The notes under the pieces are model-generated. The model was not told the DNA's origin. It did no database searches and was given only the letters and a program-made list of their open reading frames with translations. Positions 1 through 6,788 of a stretch of DNA of 9,638 nucleotides are shown piece after piece. Within the stretch, counting starts at the first letter, position 1, and the number at the start of each line of letters is the position of its first letter. Position numbers and translations under genes: made by a program. This DNA comes from Puniceicoccales bacterium. GTDB taxonomy: Bacteria > Verrucomicrobiota > Verrucomicrobiia > Opitutales > JAIRKQ01. The stretch lies in the NCBI GenBank assembly GCA_031273725.1, contig JAISRG010000021.1, positions 1 through 9,638 of the forward strand. Direction: 5' to 3'.

Positions 1-158
1 GCAGTAAATAATTCCATGGGTTCCAAAACCGGAGCATCATATTCTTCAAACCCAAATGCTACCGCAGCCTGACGAAAATGTTCAAAAACGAAATTTCGAA
101 ATGCACAATCATCGGGATAGAATTCCCTAAAACCTGCCAATGCCTGAAATGTGGACAT
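1..158 (-). CDS. hisS: Histidine--tRNA ligase, N-terminal part (runs off left edge)
   Basis: The first 52 codons of a minus-strand gene are visible, starting at the ATG at 158-156. Residues 5-15 read QALAGFREFYP, followed by DDCAFRN and then GFEEYDAPVLEPMELF. This is the class II motif 1 region of histidyl-tRNA synthetase (general form: GFRDFxPEDxxxRNxIF, then YGFxxxxTPVLEPxELF). The enzyme charges tRNA-His with histidine in the cytoplasm. The chosen ATG leaves only a short stretch before the GFR motif, as usual in the family. I see no Shine-Dalgarno sequence upstream. The remainder of the enzyme lies outside the window, so whether the gene is intact cannot be judged. Transposase debris begins about 80 bases upstream of the start. 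Confidence 0.85.
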   Translation of the reverse strand, partial: MSTFQALAGFREFYPDDCAFRNFVFEHFRQAAVAFGFEEYDAPVLEPMELFT

Positions 159-164
159 GCTGTA

Positions 165-194
165 ATTCTATGGACCAATGCAAAAATTTTTCAA
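165..194 (-). promoter_or_regulatory. Possible hisS promoter
   Basis: Read on the minus strand, TTGAAA (194-189) and TAGAAT (170-165) are separated by 18 bases. Each matches the sigma-70 consensus at five of six positions. The -10 box lies only 6 bases before the hisS ATG, so transcription would begin at or next to the start codon, giving a leaderless or nearly leaderless mRNA. In AT-rich DNA such matches arise by chance, so this is weak. Confidence 0.25.
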
Positions 195-237
195 TGCCAA
201 AAGCACGCATTGCCCATAAAAGTCTTATTGTGATCAA

Positions 238-435
238 CTAAATTAACGCGGCCCCATAATTAAGATTAAGAGCGAAAGAAAGCCTGTCATAAAAATTTGC
301 AACATGGCGACAGAAGTAGGAAAGTTTACTTTTAAGCTAAGCCCAATAGTGCTCAATGGGGTTGAGGTCCGGCGAATAGGGCGGTAAGTAGAGCAGTCGA
401 CAGCCGACATTTTCGATAATTTCGCGGATACGAGG
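238..435 (-). mobile_element. IS630-family transposase C-terminal remnant (broken)
   Basis: On the minus strand the frame contains LPPYSPDLNPIEHYWA (387 down to 340), the hallmark C-terminal block of IS630/Tc1-type DDE transposases; its Glu is the third catalytic acid. Just before it, RIREIIENVGCRLLY is also typical of that family. The frame hits a TAG at 339-337, directly after HYWA. It then continues open with LKSKLSYF and about 30 codons more to a TAG at 240-238. Many relatives read HYWAWLK at this point, so the internal TAG probably replaced a TGG Trp codon. Everything N-terminal to RIREII is absent. The element is a dead fragment. I could not identify terminal inverted repeats. Confidence 0.85.
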
Positions 436-504
436 ACAGCGGTCGTATCTTGTGGCTATGTGGTCCCAATTTTTGAGCTTGGCAAAGAAATTTTCGACCT
501 TGTG
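436..504 (-). mobile_element. IS5-family transposase C-terminal scrap fused to the IS630 remnant
   Basis: On the minus strand, 504-436 translates as HKVENFFAKLKNW followed by DHIATRYDRC. This is the conserved near-C-terminal block of IS5-family (IS427-like) transposases, usually HxVENFFxxLKxWRRIATRYDR. In frame, it passes directly into the IS630-type sequence at about 435, so pieces of two unrelated transposases form one short reading frame. Upstream the frame meets a TGA at 516-514, so it has no N-terminal part. The same DNA, in another frame, supplies the last residues of the lolD reading frame. It is probably the product of nested insertion followed by deletion. Confidence 0.75.
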
Positions 505-1244
505 GCTACTTTGTCACATTTCTCAATTTTTGTTTTTTCGATATCGAATGCTGAATTTTTTGCGTTCATCTTTATGAGGACGGACCCTAGCTCCGAACTA
601 TCTAGAATATAGGAAGTTTGCATTTTTTTCGCAAACAGTTGATTGTGGGTTATCAGCAAGAGTGAACTGCCGTATTCTCGACACAGATTGATAATCATGT
701 CCATGGTCATAATGGCTGATTTTTCATCGAGGCTACCAGTTGGTTCATCGGCAATTACAATGCGTGGATGGTTTATCATGGCTCGCACGACAGCAATTCT
801 CTGACTTTCTCCTCCGGAAAGGGTCAAAACATTGCGTTCTTCGAATCCATTGAGTTGGACCCGCTGCAATAATCTTTTGGCAAATTTTATGTCTGCTGTG
901 CTGATTTTGGACGTTATTCTTTTGGGAAAAAGAATATTTTCAATGACGTTTAACTCTGGGATTAAATTGCATCGTTGGAAAATATATCCAAAAATTTTTG
1001 CCCGCAATTGGGAAATTTTTTCAACGCCATAGGTGATTGTTCTTTGACCTTCCCAGAGAATTGTTCCGTGGGTGGGTAGCTCTAGCAGCCCCATAATATT
1101 TATCAATGTCGTTTTCCCGGAACCGGATTCTCCACAAATGCTGACGGTCTCACATTCTTTAATTCCAAGACTGACATCGTTCAGAATTAGGACATCTTCG
1201 AATTTTTTCTGAATATTTTTTAACTCAACGATATAATCATTCAT
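456..1244 (-). CDS. lolD: Lipoprotein-releasing ABC transporter ATP-binding protein LolD, with altered C-terminus
   Basis: This is the cytoplasmic ATPase that powers extraction of outer-membrane lipoproteins from the inner membrane with LolC/E. In the 262-residue product, Walker A is GESGSGKTT (38-46), the Q-loop glutamine is Q90, the signature is LSGGESQR (142-149), Walker B is RIVIADEP (161-168), and the switch histidine is in LITHN (H200). The ATG at 1244 lies inside the end of the upstream permease gene (overlap ATGAATGA), which indicates translational coupling. An ATG four codons earlier (1256) is possible. Family members are usually about 220-235 residues. Here the conserved core ends near residue 217, and the last 14 or so residues (from about ATRSKIS) come from reading into the IS5 scrap. 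The native stop has therefore been lost, though the ATPase core is complete and may still work. MacB-like or other FtsX-partner ATPases are the alternative. Confidence 0.85.
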   Translation of the reverse strand: MNDYIVELKNIQKKFEDVLILNDVSLGIKECETVSICGESGSGKTTLINIMGLLELPTHGTILWEGQRTITYGVEKISQLRAKIFGYIFQRCNLIPELNVIENILFPKRITSKISTADIKFAKRLLQRVQLNGFEERNVLTLSGGESQRIAVVRAMINHPRIVIADEPTGSLDEKSAIMTMDMIINLCREYGSSLLLITHNQLFAKKMQTSYILDSSELGSVLIKMNAKNSAFDIEKTKIEKCDKVATRSKISLPSSKIGTT

Positions 1245-2469
1245 TGCGTAATGCATCTGCAGGTTTAATTTTTGCGACCTTTTTGGCGGGCAACATGCCA
1301 GCAAGGCAACAAATTGTAACGGCAAAAGCAGTCACCATTAAAATGTCACCCAATTTATAGGTCGCAGGCATATTTGCGAAGGAATAAAACTTTAACATGA
1401 AATCTTTCACGCCACATAGTTTCACAAAGACTGAAATTATGTTATTTCTAAATTTTAGAATGAGCATCCCAAATGCAATTCCAATCGTGCTTCCAATGGC
1501 ACCAATGATAAGACCTTGTATCATGAAACATGTTGCACATTGTCTAATTGTCCCACCGAGTGCGTTTATTAGACCGATTTCGTGGGTTTTTCGAACGACA
1601 GAAATTGTCAAGGAACTGGTAATTGAAAATGCTGTAACCAATAAAATAAACACCAATATGAAAAACATCATCGTTTTTTCAGTTTTTAGGACAAAGAGCA
1701 GGTCCTTGTTCATCTCCTGCCAGCTCACTGCACGTACGGGCGAGACTAAGCTTTTATTCAGTTCAAATGCGAATTTTTCTGGACGTATGTCTGGCTTTAA
1801 TTTCAACGAAATGCCATGGACTCCTTCTCCTAGGCCGTATAAATCCTGCAGCGTGTCGAGTGTTACCATCGCAATATTTTCATCGGCTTGCCGATAACCC
1901 GTTTCATAGATTGCTACAATTTCTAATGTTTTCGGCAAAATTATTTCATCGTCTTGGGCAGCCATAAACATTATTGGCGAATAAATCTCCACGCTAGCAC
2001 CAACCCTAGCACCAATTTGACGGGCAAGTTCACCACTGAGAATGATGCCTCCGTAGTCAAAATTTTGTAGGTTTCCATCTTTTATAAACTTTTGTAGGCT
2101 TACAACTTTGCCCTCGTTTTCCATGTCAATGCCTTTTATAACCGGAAAAGTTGGTCGATTATTGTATTCTAGCATAACAATTCCGTAGGCATAGCGTGCT
2201 GCGGCAGTAACTTCAGGTCGGCTTTTCAGAAAAGCGTTCAAACTTTCCGCATTATATATTATGTTGTTACCGGCATCTACACGCACTTCTCCCTGCGTGT
2301 CCACGATGGTCTGGCGAATCTCATGCTGAAATCCATTCATCACGCTCTGGACAACGAATAGCACCATGACTCCCAGCGCCACACCGACTATGGACATGGT
2401 CGAAAAAAATGAAAATCTTTTTCCGGTGGGAAACAGCTGTTTTAATGCTAAATATAGACACCAATTCAT
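1237..2469 (-). CDS. lolC: LolC/LolE-type lipoprotein-releasing permease
   Basis: This is the inner-membrane partner of LolD, taking up outer-membrane lipoproteins for handover to the periplasmic carrier LolA. The 410-residue length is typical of LolC/E. The visible plan is a short cytoplasmic N-terminus, the first membrane segment (about 22-44, FFSTMSIVGVALGVMVL), a large periplasmic domain (about 45-262), and three C-terminal FtsX-type segments (about 266-290, 316-338, 375-396). VVRKTHEIGLINALGG (291-306) is the conserved loop following the second segment, and the end KIKPADALRNE matches the family's terminal P-x-x-AL pattern. Only one permease gene is present here, so it may act as a homodimer or pair with a LolE encoded elsewhere. 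I cannot separate LolC from LolE. The stop is TGA and overlaps the lolD start. A weak AGG lies about 10 bases before the ATG. Confidence 0.85.
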   Translation of the reverse strand: MNWCLYLALKQLFPTGKRFSFFSTMSIVGVALGVMVLFVVQSVMNGFQHEIRQTIVDTQGEVRVDAGNNIIYNAESLNAFLKSRPEVTAAARYAYGIVMLEYNNRPTFPVIKGIDMENEGKVVSLQKFIKDGNLQNFDYGGIILSGELARQIGARVGASVEIYSPIMFMAAQDDEIILPKTLEIVAIYETGYRQADENIAMVTLDTLQDLYGLGEGVHGISLKLKPDIRPEKFAFELNKSLVSPVRAVSWQEMNKDLLFVLKTEKTMMFFILVFILLVTAFSITSSLTISVVRKTHEIGLINALGGTIRQCATCFMIQGLIIGAIGSTIGIAFGMLILKFRNNIISVFVKLCGVKDFMLKFYSFANMPATYKLGDILMVTAFAVTICCLAGMLPAKKVAKIKPADALRNE

Positions 2470-2531
2470 CTAATAACTACCTATGAAAAAATAAATACCA
2501 TCTTCTTTTTGGAAAACGGAAACAAAAATCG

Positions 2532-4193
2532 TTACTCTGGTTTCGAAATTTCCACATACAGTTTTACCGATTTGTCACGTGCCACATTGGGAATATGAAA
2601 TGATACGGAATTACTTCCATTTTTAATGTATCGCGATATATCAATTCTATGTATACTGCTACTTGGCGATGAGTTTGCTGTCAGGTCGAGATTTAACTTT
2701 TTACCATTTATCGTTGCTTGCAAGGATGGAATATTAAATTTGTTGTCTATTACCAAAGTGGCTGTTTTTTTTGTGGCATAGAAATTTTGAGTTACCATGT
2801 TTTGTGTTTTATCAGCAGGTAAAACTATGGGTATCGTAGCAACGGAGACTCCGCGATAGTACCACTGTAAAATTTGATCGAAACTTTTACCGAGGTGTGT
2901 GGCCATAAAACCGGCTCCATATTGGCTCATTCCAACTGCATGTCCAAAGCCCCCCCCATGGGCAATGATTTTCGCCAAATTTCCATTATTGTCTTTAATG
3001 TGCTCTAGAACGAAATTAGCACTTGGCAGTGCGGCATCATCTTTTTTAAACACACGCCGAATTACCAATTCTTTCTTGATCGAAATTTTTTGTTTCGTAG
3101 TCCAGATTATCAGTTCCATAATTTGGCCGGAGACGCCACGTCTTTTTACGCTTATCCGTTGGATGTTGCCCAAATCACTCGGCTTAAAAGAAAATCCGTC
3201 AATAAAACCACTTGCCTTTTGTTCCACTAGGGAAGTCTTCAAAATATTTTTTAATTCTTGAATATCCCACTCTCTCTGCCATCGGAAATATCTCGATTCG
3301 CAATCGAATGATTTTGGAAGCGATTCGAAAAACCTCCTAGCAGTATCTTCATTGCCAAGGTTACCGATTTTCGGATTATCGGGTCGCCCTTTCAAATGTG
3401 GCAAAGGGGAACCTGGAAATACGTTTGTCTTGGGATCCGCAAATGCGTTTTCATAGTTCTCCGTGTGGCCGCAGGATGTTGAAAAATACAGTGCAAGAAT
3501 TATATCCCAATTATGTAACAGCACGAGTCCTTCGGTTTCTTTTACGGCTTGATTAGAAGTTTGGTGTTCGGTATTTGTGCCAAAATATACCTGGCTCGCT
3601 ACGGAATCGAACAAATCAAACTCCCCAAAATTTTTGGTCCTGGGCATAAGAGCATAATTTCTGGCTACTACTGCTTGTGCTTTCAGCGCTTCAAATCCGA
3701 ATTTAATAGGCATTTCGTTTGGAACTACGCTTTTCAGATAATCTTCAAGGTCAACAATGTTGACTAGGAAAAATCGTCCATCATTCGTTTTTGTGATTTC
3801 AAAATTTCCCCGATACAGGGCTTGTTTCCCGAGCCTCTGCAGATTTTTAACCCCAAAAAAACCATTTGTACATTTTATTACGATATTCTCTCGAATGTTT
3901 TTCAAACATTTATTTCCGCCAATTACTATGGTAAAGTTGCCATTCGCGAACTTAATTTTTGTCGTTTGGCTTTGTGAGACTTTAGCCAAAGGAATGGAGG
4001 AACTTCCTTCATAAAGACTATATTCTCCCGTTGCTATGATTTCAATTTCGTTGTATGCAAACTCTTTGAACTGGTTGTCACTAATTGCCACCCTAACGGA
4101 CTGCTGTTTTTGATGGCTGGCCTGACAATCCAGCCGAAGCCCCATGAGAATTATTGTTAGGAGAACCGTAAAATTTACTCTAACTTTTGTCAT
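2532..4193 (-). CDS. SpoIID/LytB-domain peptidoglycan enzyme, exported, with C-terminal beta-rich extension
   Basis: This is probably an exported lytic transglycosylase that cuts peptidoglycan glycan strands, as characterised for SpoIID. With the ATG at 4193 the protein has 553 residues and an N-terminal signal peptide (K3/R5, hydrophobic 8-19, likely cleavage after CQA near 25). A TTG at 4232 would add 13 residues and bury the signal. SpoIID landmarks are VDLEDYLKSVVPNEMP (147-162), whose Glu160 corresponds to the catalytic glutamate; ALKAQAVVARNYAL (169-182); YFSTSCGHTEN (236-246); and the C-terminal block AHGGGFGHAVGMSQYGA (411-427) followed by ILQWYYRGV. Beyond about residue 460 lies a roughly 90-residue extension not needed for the SpoIID fold. 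In non-sporulating bacteria these proteins serve wall turnover or division. It stands 62 bases upstream of lolC and may be cotranscribed. Confidence 0.85.
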   Translation of the reverse strand: MTKVRVNFTVLLTIILMGLRLDCQASHQKQQSVRVAISDNQFKEFAYNEIEIIATGEYSLYEGSSSIPLAKVSQSQTTKIKFANGNFTIVIGGNKCLKNIRENIVIKCTNGFFGVKNLQRLGKQALYRGNFEITKTNDGRFFLVNIVDLEDYLKSVVPNEMPIKFGFEALKAQAVVARNYALMPRTKNFGEFDLFDSVASQVYFGTNTEHQTSNQAVKETEGLVLLHNWDIILALYFSTSCGHTENYENAFADPKTNVFPGSPLPHLKGRPDNPKIGNLGNEDTARRFFESLPKSFDCESRYFRWQREWDIQELKNILKTSLVEQKASGFIDGFSFKPSDLGNIQRISVKRRGVSGQIMELIIWTTKQKISIKKELVIRRVFKKDDAALPSANFVLEHIKDNNGNLAKIIAHGGGFGHAVGMSQYGAGFMATHLGKSFDQILQWYYRGVSVATIPIVLPADKTQNMVTQNFYATKKTATLVIDNKFNIPSLQATINGKKLNLDLTANSSPSSSIHRIDISRYIKNGSNSVSFHIPNVARDKSVKLYVEISKPE

Positions 4194-4259
4194 ATTGAAA
4201 ATACATAATTGGAAACAAGCCCGCAATTGCAATGCGTAATTAATAACGGTAAATTTATG

Positions 4260-4288
4260 GCGGACATCCGCATTACGAGCGGCATCCG
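4260..4288. repeat. Imperfect direct repeat GCGG(A)CATCCG
   Basis: GCGGACATCCG at 4260-4270 recurs as GCGGCATCCG at 4279-4288, one base shorter, with start-to-start spacing of 19 bp. The first copy also contains a small GCGG/CCGC inverted repeat. The pair is GC-rich against AT-rich surroundings, about 70-95 bases upstream of the spoIID start. It might be a regulator site, but nothing identifies the protein. Confidence 0.4.
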
Positions 4289-4458
4289 GAGAATTATTTA
4301 GCCATTAGTACAATTTTGAGGAACATGGAAAAACAAAAAATGCTTTTGTAATGGACTTATTTCTTTTTGGCAAATGACAACCGTCGAAAATTTTAAAACG
4401 TGCTTCTCCTATCTTTTTCACCATTCTCCCTGGACATCCAGATGCATTTTCTGCCTTA

Positions 4459-4478
4459 TTATACGCGGTTATACGCGG
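4459..4478. repeat. Tandem 10-mer TTATACGCGG x2
   Basis: The decamer TTATACGCGG occurs twice head to tail (4459-4468, 4469-4478), followed by AGGAGA. It lies about 25 bases upstream of the proposed nrdD -35 box. It may be a simple duplication or a tandem activator site. Confidence 0.45.
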
Positions 4479-4503
4479 AGGAGAAAATTTTTTAAAAAAA
4501 CTG

Positions 4504-4531
4504 TTGGCAAATGCATTTTACTACATATAGT
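4504..4531 (+). promoter_or_regulatory. Probable nrdD promoter
   Basis: TTGGCA (4504-4509) and TATAGT (4526-4531) are separated by 16 bases and resemble sigma-70 -35 and -10 elements. The start point would be near 4538, giving a leader of about 70 bases. The -10 box is embedded in the first NrdR-like palindrome and the second palindrome lies just after the predicted start, an arrangement suited to repression. Confidence 0.5.
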
Positions 4532-4533
4532 AA
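4518..4533 (+). promoter_or_regulatory. NrdR box 1
   Basis: The core ACTACATATAGT (4520-4531) is a near-palindrome matching the middle of the NrdR operator consensus (acaCwAtATaTwGtgt). It overlaps the predicted -10 of nrdD. NrdR is the zinc-finger/ATP-cone repressor of ribonucleotide reductase genes and binds paired boxes. Confidence 0.75.
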
Positions 4534-4549
4534 CTTTCATTAGTTTTTT

Positions 4550-4565
4550 CTACTATATGTAGTGA
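4550..4565 (+). promoter_or_regulatory. NrdR box 2
   Basis: The core ACTATATGTAGT (4552-4563) is the exact reverse complement of the box 1 core. The cores are 32 bp apart start to start, about three helical turns, so both would face the same side of the DNA as is usual for NrdR pairs. The downstream flank GTGA matches the operator edge better than box 1 does. Confidence 0.75.
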
Positions 4566-4592
4566 TTTGGTTTGTTTTAATATTTTTAGATT

Positions 4593-4600
4593 AGGAAGGA
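4593..4600 (+). promoter_or_regulatory. Ribosome binding site of nrdD
   Basis: AGGAAGGA ends 8 bases before the ATG at 4609. It is the clearest Shine-Dalgarno sequence in the window. It decides in favour of this ATG over the in-frame TTG at 4567, which lies close to NrdR box 2 and has no such sequence. Confidence 0.7.
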
Positions 4601-4608
4601 AGTTGTCT

Positions 4609-6732
4609 ATGTCTACTGCGCCTCAAACAGCAAAGGGTGTGTCGAATGAAATTGCAATGGAAGCAGTTTTGCACAATCAAATTTTTCAAGTTCTTACGGA
4701 AGCAGGAAATTCCACGGGGGAATATGGTCAAAAGATTGCTTGGGATCTAGCTCGCGAAGTAATTGCAAAAATTTGGGAACACAACAAGGGCAACCCAACT
4801 AGTACCGAACAAATTGAAAATTTTATTGAGCAGGTATTATTTGCATCTCCGCACCAACGGACGGCAAAAGCGTTCATCCTAGCGCGCGACAGGCGTGATC
4901 GGGCAGGAAATTCTGCCATCCAAACGGAAGTCGACAGGGTTAATCAGTATATTTCACGGGCGGACTGGGAAGTGCGTGAAAATAGCAACATGTGCTATTC
5001 GCTGCAGGGATTGAACCATTATTTGTCGGGGGCCTTGAGCCAAACCTATTGGCTGAATAGTGTCTATCCTTCCCACATTAAAAATGCCCATGAGTCTGGA
5101 GATTTTCACATTCATGACCTGAATCAATTGTCGGTCTACTGTGTCGGGTGGGATTTGGCATCTCTGCTAAAGGAAGGTTTTTGTGGGGTTGCTGGTAAAA
5201 CGGAAGCATATCCTCCCAAACATTTTAGAACGGCGTTGGGGCAGGTGGTAAACTTTTTCTACACACTGCAAGGGGAGGCAGCTGGAGCGCAAGCATTTTC
5301 AAACTTTGACACACTGCTAGCTCCCTTTATTAGGTATGATAATTTATCATTCGACCAAGTAAAACAAGCTTTGCAAGAGTTTGTGTTCAACATCAACGTG
5401 CCGACCCGCGTAGGATTTCAAACTCCATTCACAAACATAACACTCGACCTATTTTGTCCAAAACATTTTGCCAATGAGCCGATAATAATAGGCGGCGAAT
5501 TCAAACAGGAAAAATATTCGAATTTCCAGAGTGAAATGGACATGTTCAATAGTGCGCTATTTGAAGTTATGGGAGAAGGCGATGCCCGTGGACGTATCAT
5601 GACATTTCCAATCCCGACTATCAATTTGACAAAAGATTTTGATTGGGACAACGAAAACTTGAAAGGATTATGGGAGATGACCGGAAAATATGGCATTCCC
5701 TATTTTTCCAATTTTATCAATTCAGATATGAACCCGGATGATTCCCGTTCCATGTGCTGTCGCCTAAGAATTGATAATACCCAACTTGAAAAGCGCGGTG
5801 GTGGCTTGTTTGGAGCAAACCCGTTAACTGGGAGTGTCGGAGTTGTTACGATAAATCTTCCAAGAATTGGATATTTGTCAAAAACCAGGGAAGAATTTTT
5901 CGATCGCCTGTCGACGATGATGAATATTGCAAAGGACAGTTTGGAAATCAAAAGGGCACTGTTGGAAAAATTGACGACATCGAATTTGTATCCCTACACG
6001 ACATTTTATTTGAAAGACATCAAGTCTAGGTTTGGGCAATTTTGGAAGAATCATTTTTCCACCATTGGATTGGTTGGAATGAATGAGGCATGTGCGAATT
6101 TTTTAAACCAGGACATAACGAGTAAAGCCGGAAAAGCTTTCGCCCTGGAGGTTTTAGACTTCATGCGCGAAAAAATCATTAAATTCCAAAAAGAGACAGG
6201 AAATCACTATAACCTAGAAGCAACACCAGCCGAAGGGACGTCATTTCGGTTGGCGAAAAAGGACAAATCTCGGTTCAAAAATATAACGGCAGCCAATGAA
6301 CGAAATCAGTCCGAGCAAAATGATGTTCCATTCTATACCAATTCTATCCATGTTCCCGTAGATTTTACGGATGATCTGTTTGAACTTTTGGACCACCAGG
6401 ATGAATTGCAGACAAAGTTCACGGGCGGAACGGTTGTCCATGCATTTCTTGGGGAAAGAATATCCGATACCGAAGTGGTAAAAAATCTCGTCAGGAAAAT
6501 TGCAGAAAATTATAAACTGCCATACTATTCGTTGACCCCAACCTTTTCCATTTGCCCGGAACATGGCTATTTAGCTGGCGAACAAAAAACTTGTCCCCAT
6601 TGCAACAAAAAGACAGAAATTTATTCCAGAATTGTTGGGTATTTACGACCTGTGCAACAGTGGAATGACGGAAAGCAAGCAGAATTCAAGATGCGATCGT
6701 CTTTGCAGTTTGACCAATGCGGTCACCATTAA
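4609..6732 (+). CDS. nrdD: Anaerobic (class III) ribonucleoside-triphosphate reductase
   Basis: This glycyl-radical enzyme reduces ribonucleoside triphosphates to deoxy forms without oxygen. The 707-residue product shows GDFHIHDLNQLSVYCVGWDL (164-183), RGRIMTFPIPTINL (327-340), and SMCCRLRID (381-389) with the candidate active-site cysteine(s) C383/C384. The C-terminal zinc site uses C649, H652, C662 and C665 (CPEH...CPHC), and the glycyl-radical motif is SRIVGYLRPVQQWNDGK (673-689), with the radical on G677. The first 95 residues resemble the rear part of an ATP-cone (DLAREVIAKIW, TEQIENFIEQVL, AKAFILARDRR), but the usual leading KRDG strand motif is not visible, so allosteric control may be altered. 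The activase NrdG is required but is not encoded nearby here; the next gene is a HAD protein. Control by NrdR is indicated by two operators upstream. Confidence 0.95.
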   Translation: MSTAPQTAKGVSNEIAMEAVLHNQIFQVLTEAGNSTGEYGQKIAWDLAREVIAKIWEHNKGNPTSTEQIENFIEQVLFASPHQRTAKAFILARDRRDRAGNSAIQTEVDRVNQYISRADWEVRENSNMCYSLQGLNHYLSGALSQTYWLNSVYPSHIKNAHESGDFHIHDLNQLSVYCVGWDLASLLKEGFCGVAGKTEAYPPKHFRTALGQVVNFFYTLQGEAAGAQAFSNFDTLLAPFIRYDNLSFDQVKQALQEFVFNINVPTRVGFQTPFTNITLDLFCPKHFANEPIIIGGEFKQEKYSNFQSEMDMFNSALFEVMGEGDARGRIMTFPIPTINLTKDFDWDNENLKGLWEMTGKYGIPYFSNFINSDMNPDDSRSMCCRLRIDNTQLEKRGGGLFGANPLTGSVGVVTINLPRIGYLSKTREEFFDRLSTMMNIAKDSLEIKRALLEKLTTSNLYPYTTFYLKDIKSRFGQFWKNHFSTIGLVGMNEACANFLNQDITSKAGKAFALEVLDFMREKIIKFQKETGNHYNLEATPAEGTSFRLAKKDKSRFKNITAANERNQSEQNDVPFYTNSIHVPVDFTDDLFELLDHQDELQTKFTGGTVVHAFLGERISDTEVVKNLVRKIAENYKLPYYSLTPTFSICPEHGYLAGEQKTCPHCNKKTEIYSRIVGYLRPVQQWNDGKQAEFKMRSSLQFDQCGHH

Positions 6733-6788
6733 ACAATGGTTAGTTTTCCGGTTTGACATTGGCAGAATCTCCACTAGATCTTCCAACC

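Larger units (their letters stand above)
4194..4503. other. Non-coding left half of the spoIID/nrdD divergent region
   Basis: No convincing gene lies here. Reading frames are short and match nothing I know. It should contain the promoter of the leftward spoIID-lolC-lolD set, but I find no -35/-10 pair good enough to name. Two small direct repeats are listed separately. The segment just before 4500 is A-rich (4482-4500), which could act as an upstream promoter element for nrdD. Confidence 0.5.

Noticed and set aside
4305..4424. Minus-strand 39-codon frame starting ATG GTG AAA with GGGAGA just upstream
   Set aside because: It lies in the nrdD/spoIID intergenic region, matches nothing known, and its composition looks like chance. 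The tail SSKLY and basic content give no domain. Not enough to call a gene.
4374..4562. Plus-strand frame of 62 codons before nrdD
   Set aside because: It crosses the predicted nrdD promoter and both NrdR boxes and has low-complexity Phe/Lys-rich content; it is not a gene.
4567..4608. Upstream TTG start for nrdD adding 14 residues
   Set aside because: It starts only 2 bases after NrdR box 2 and has no ribosome site; the ATG at 4609 has AGGAAGGA at good spacing.
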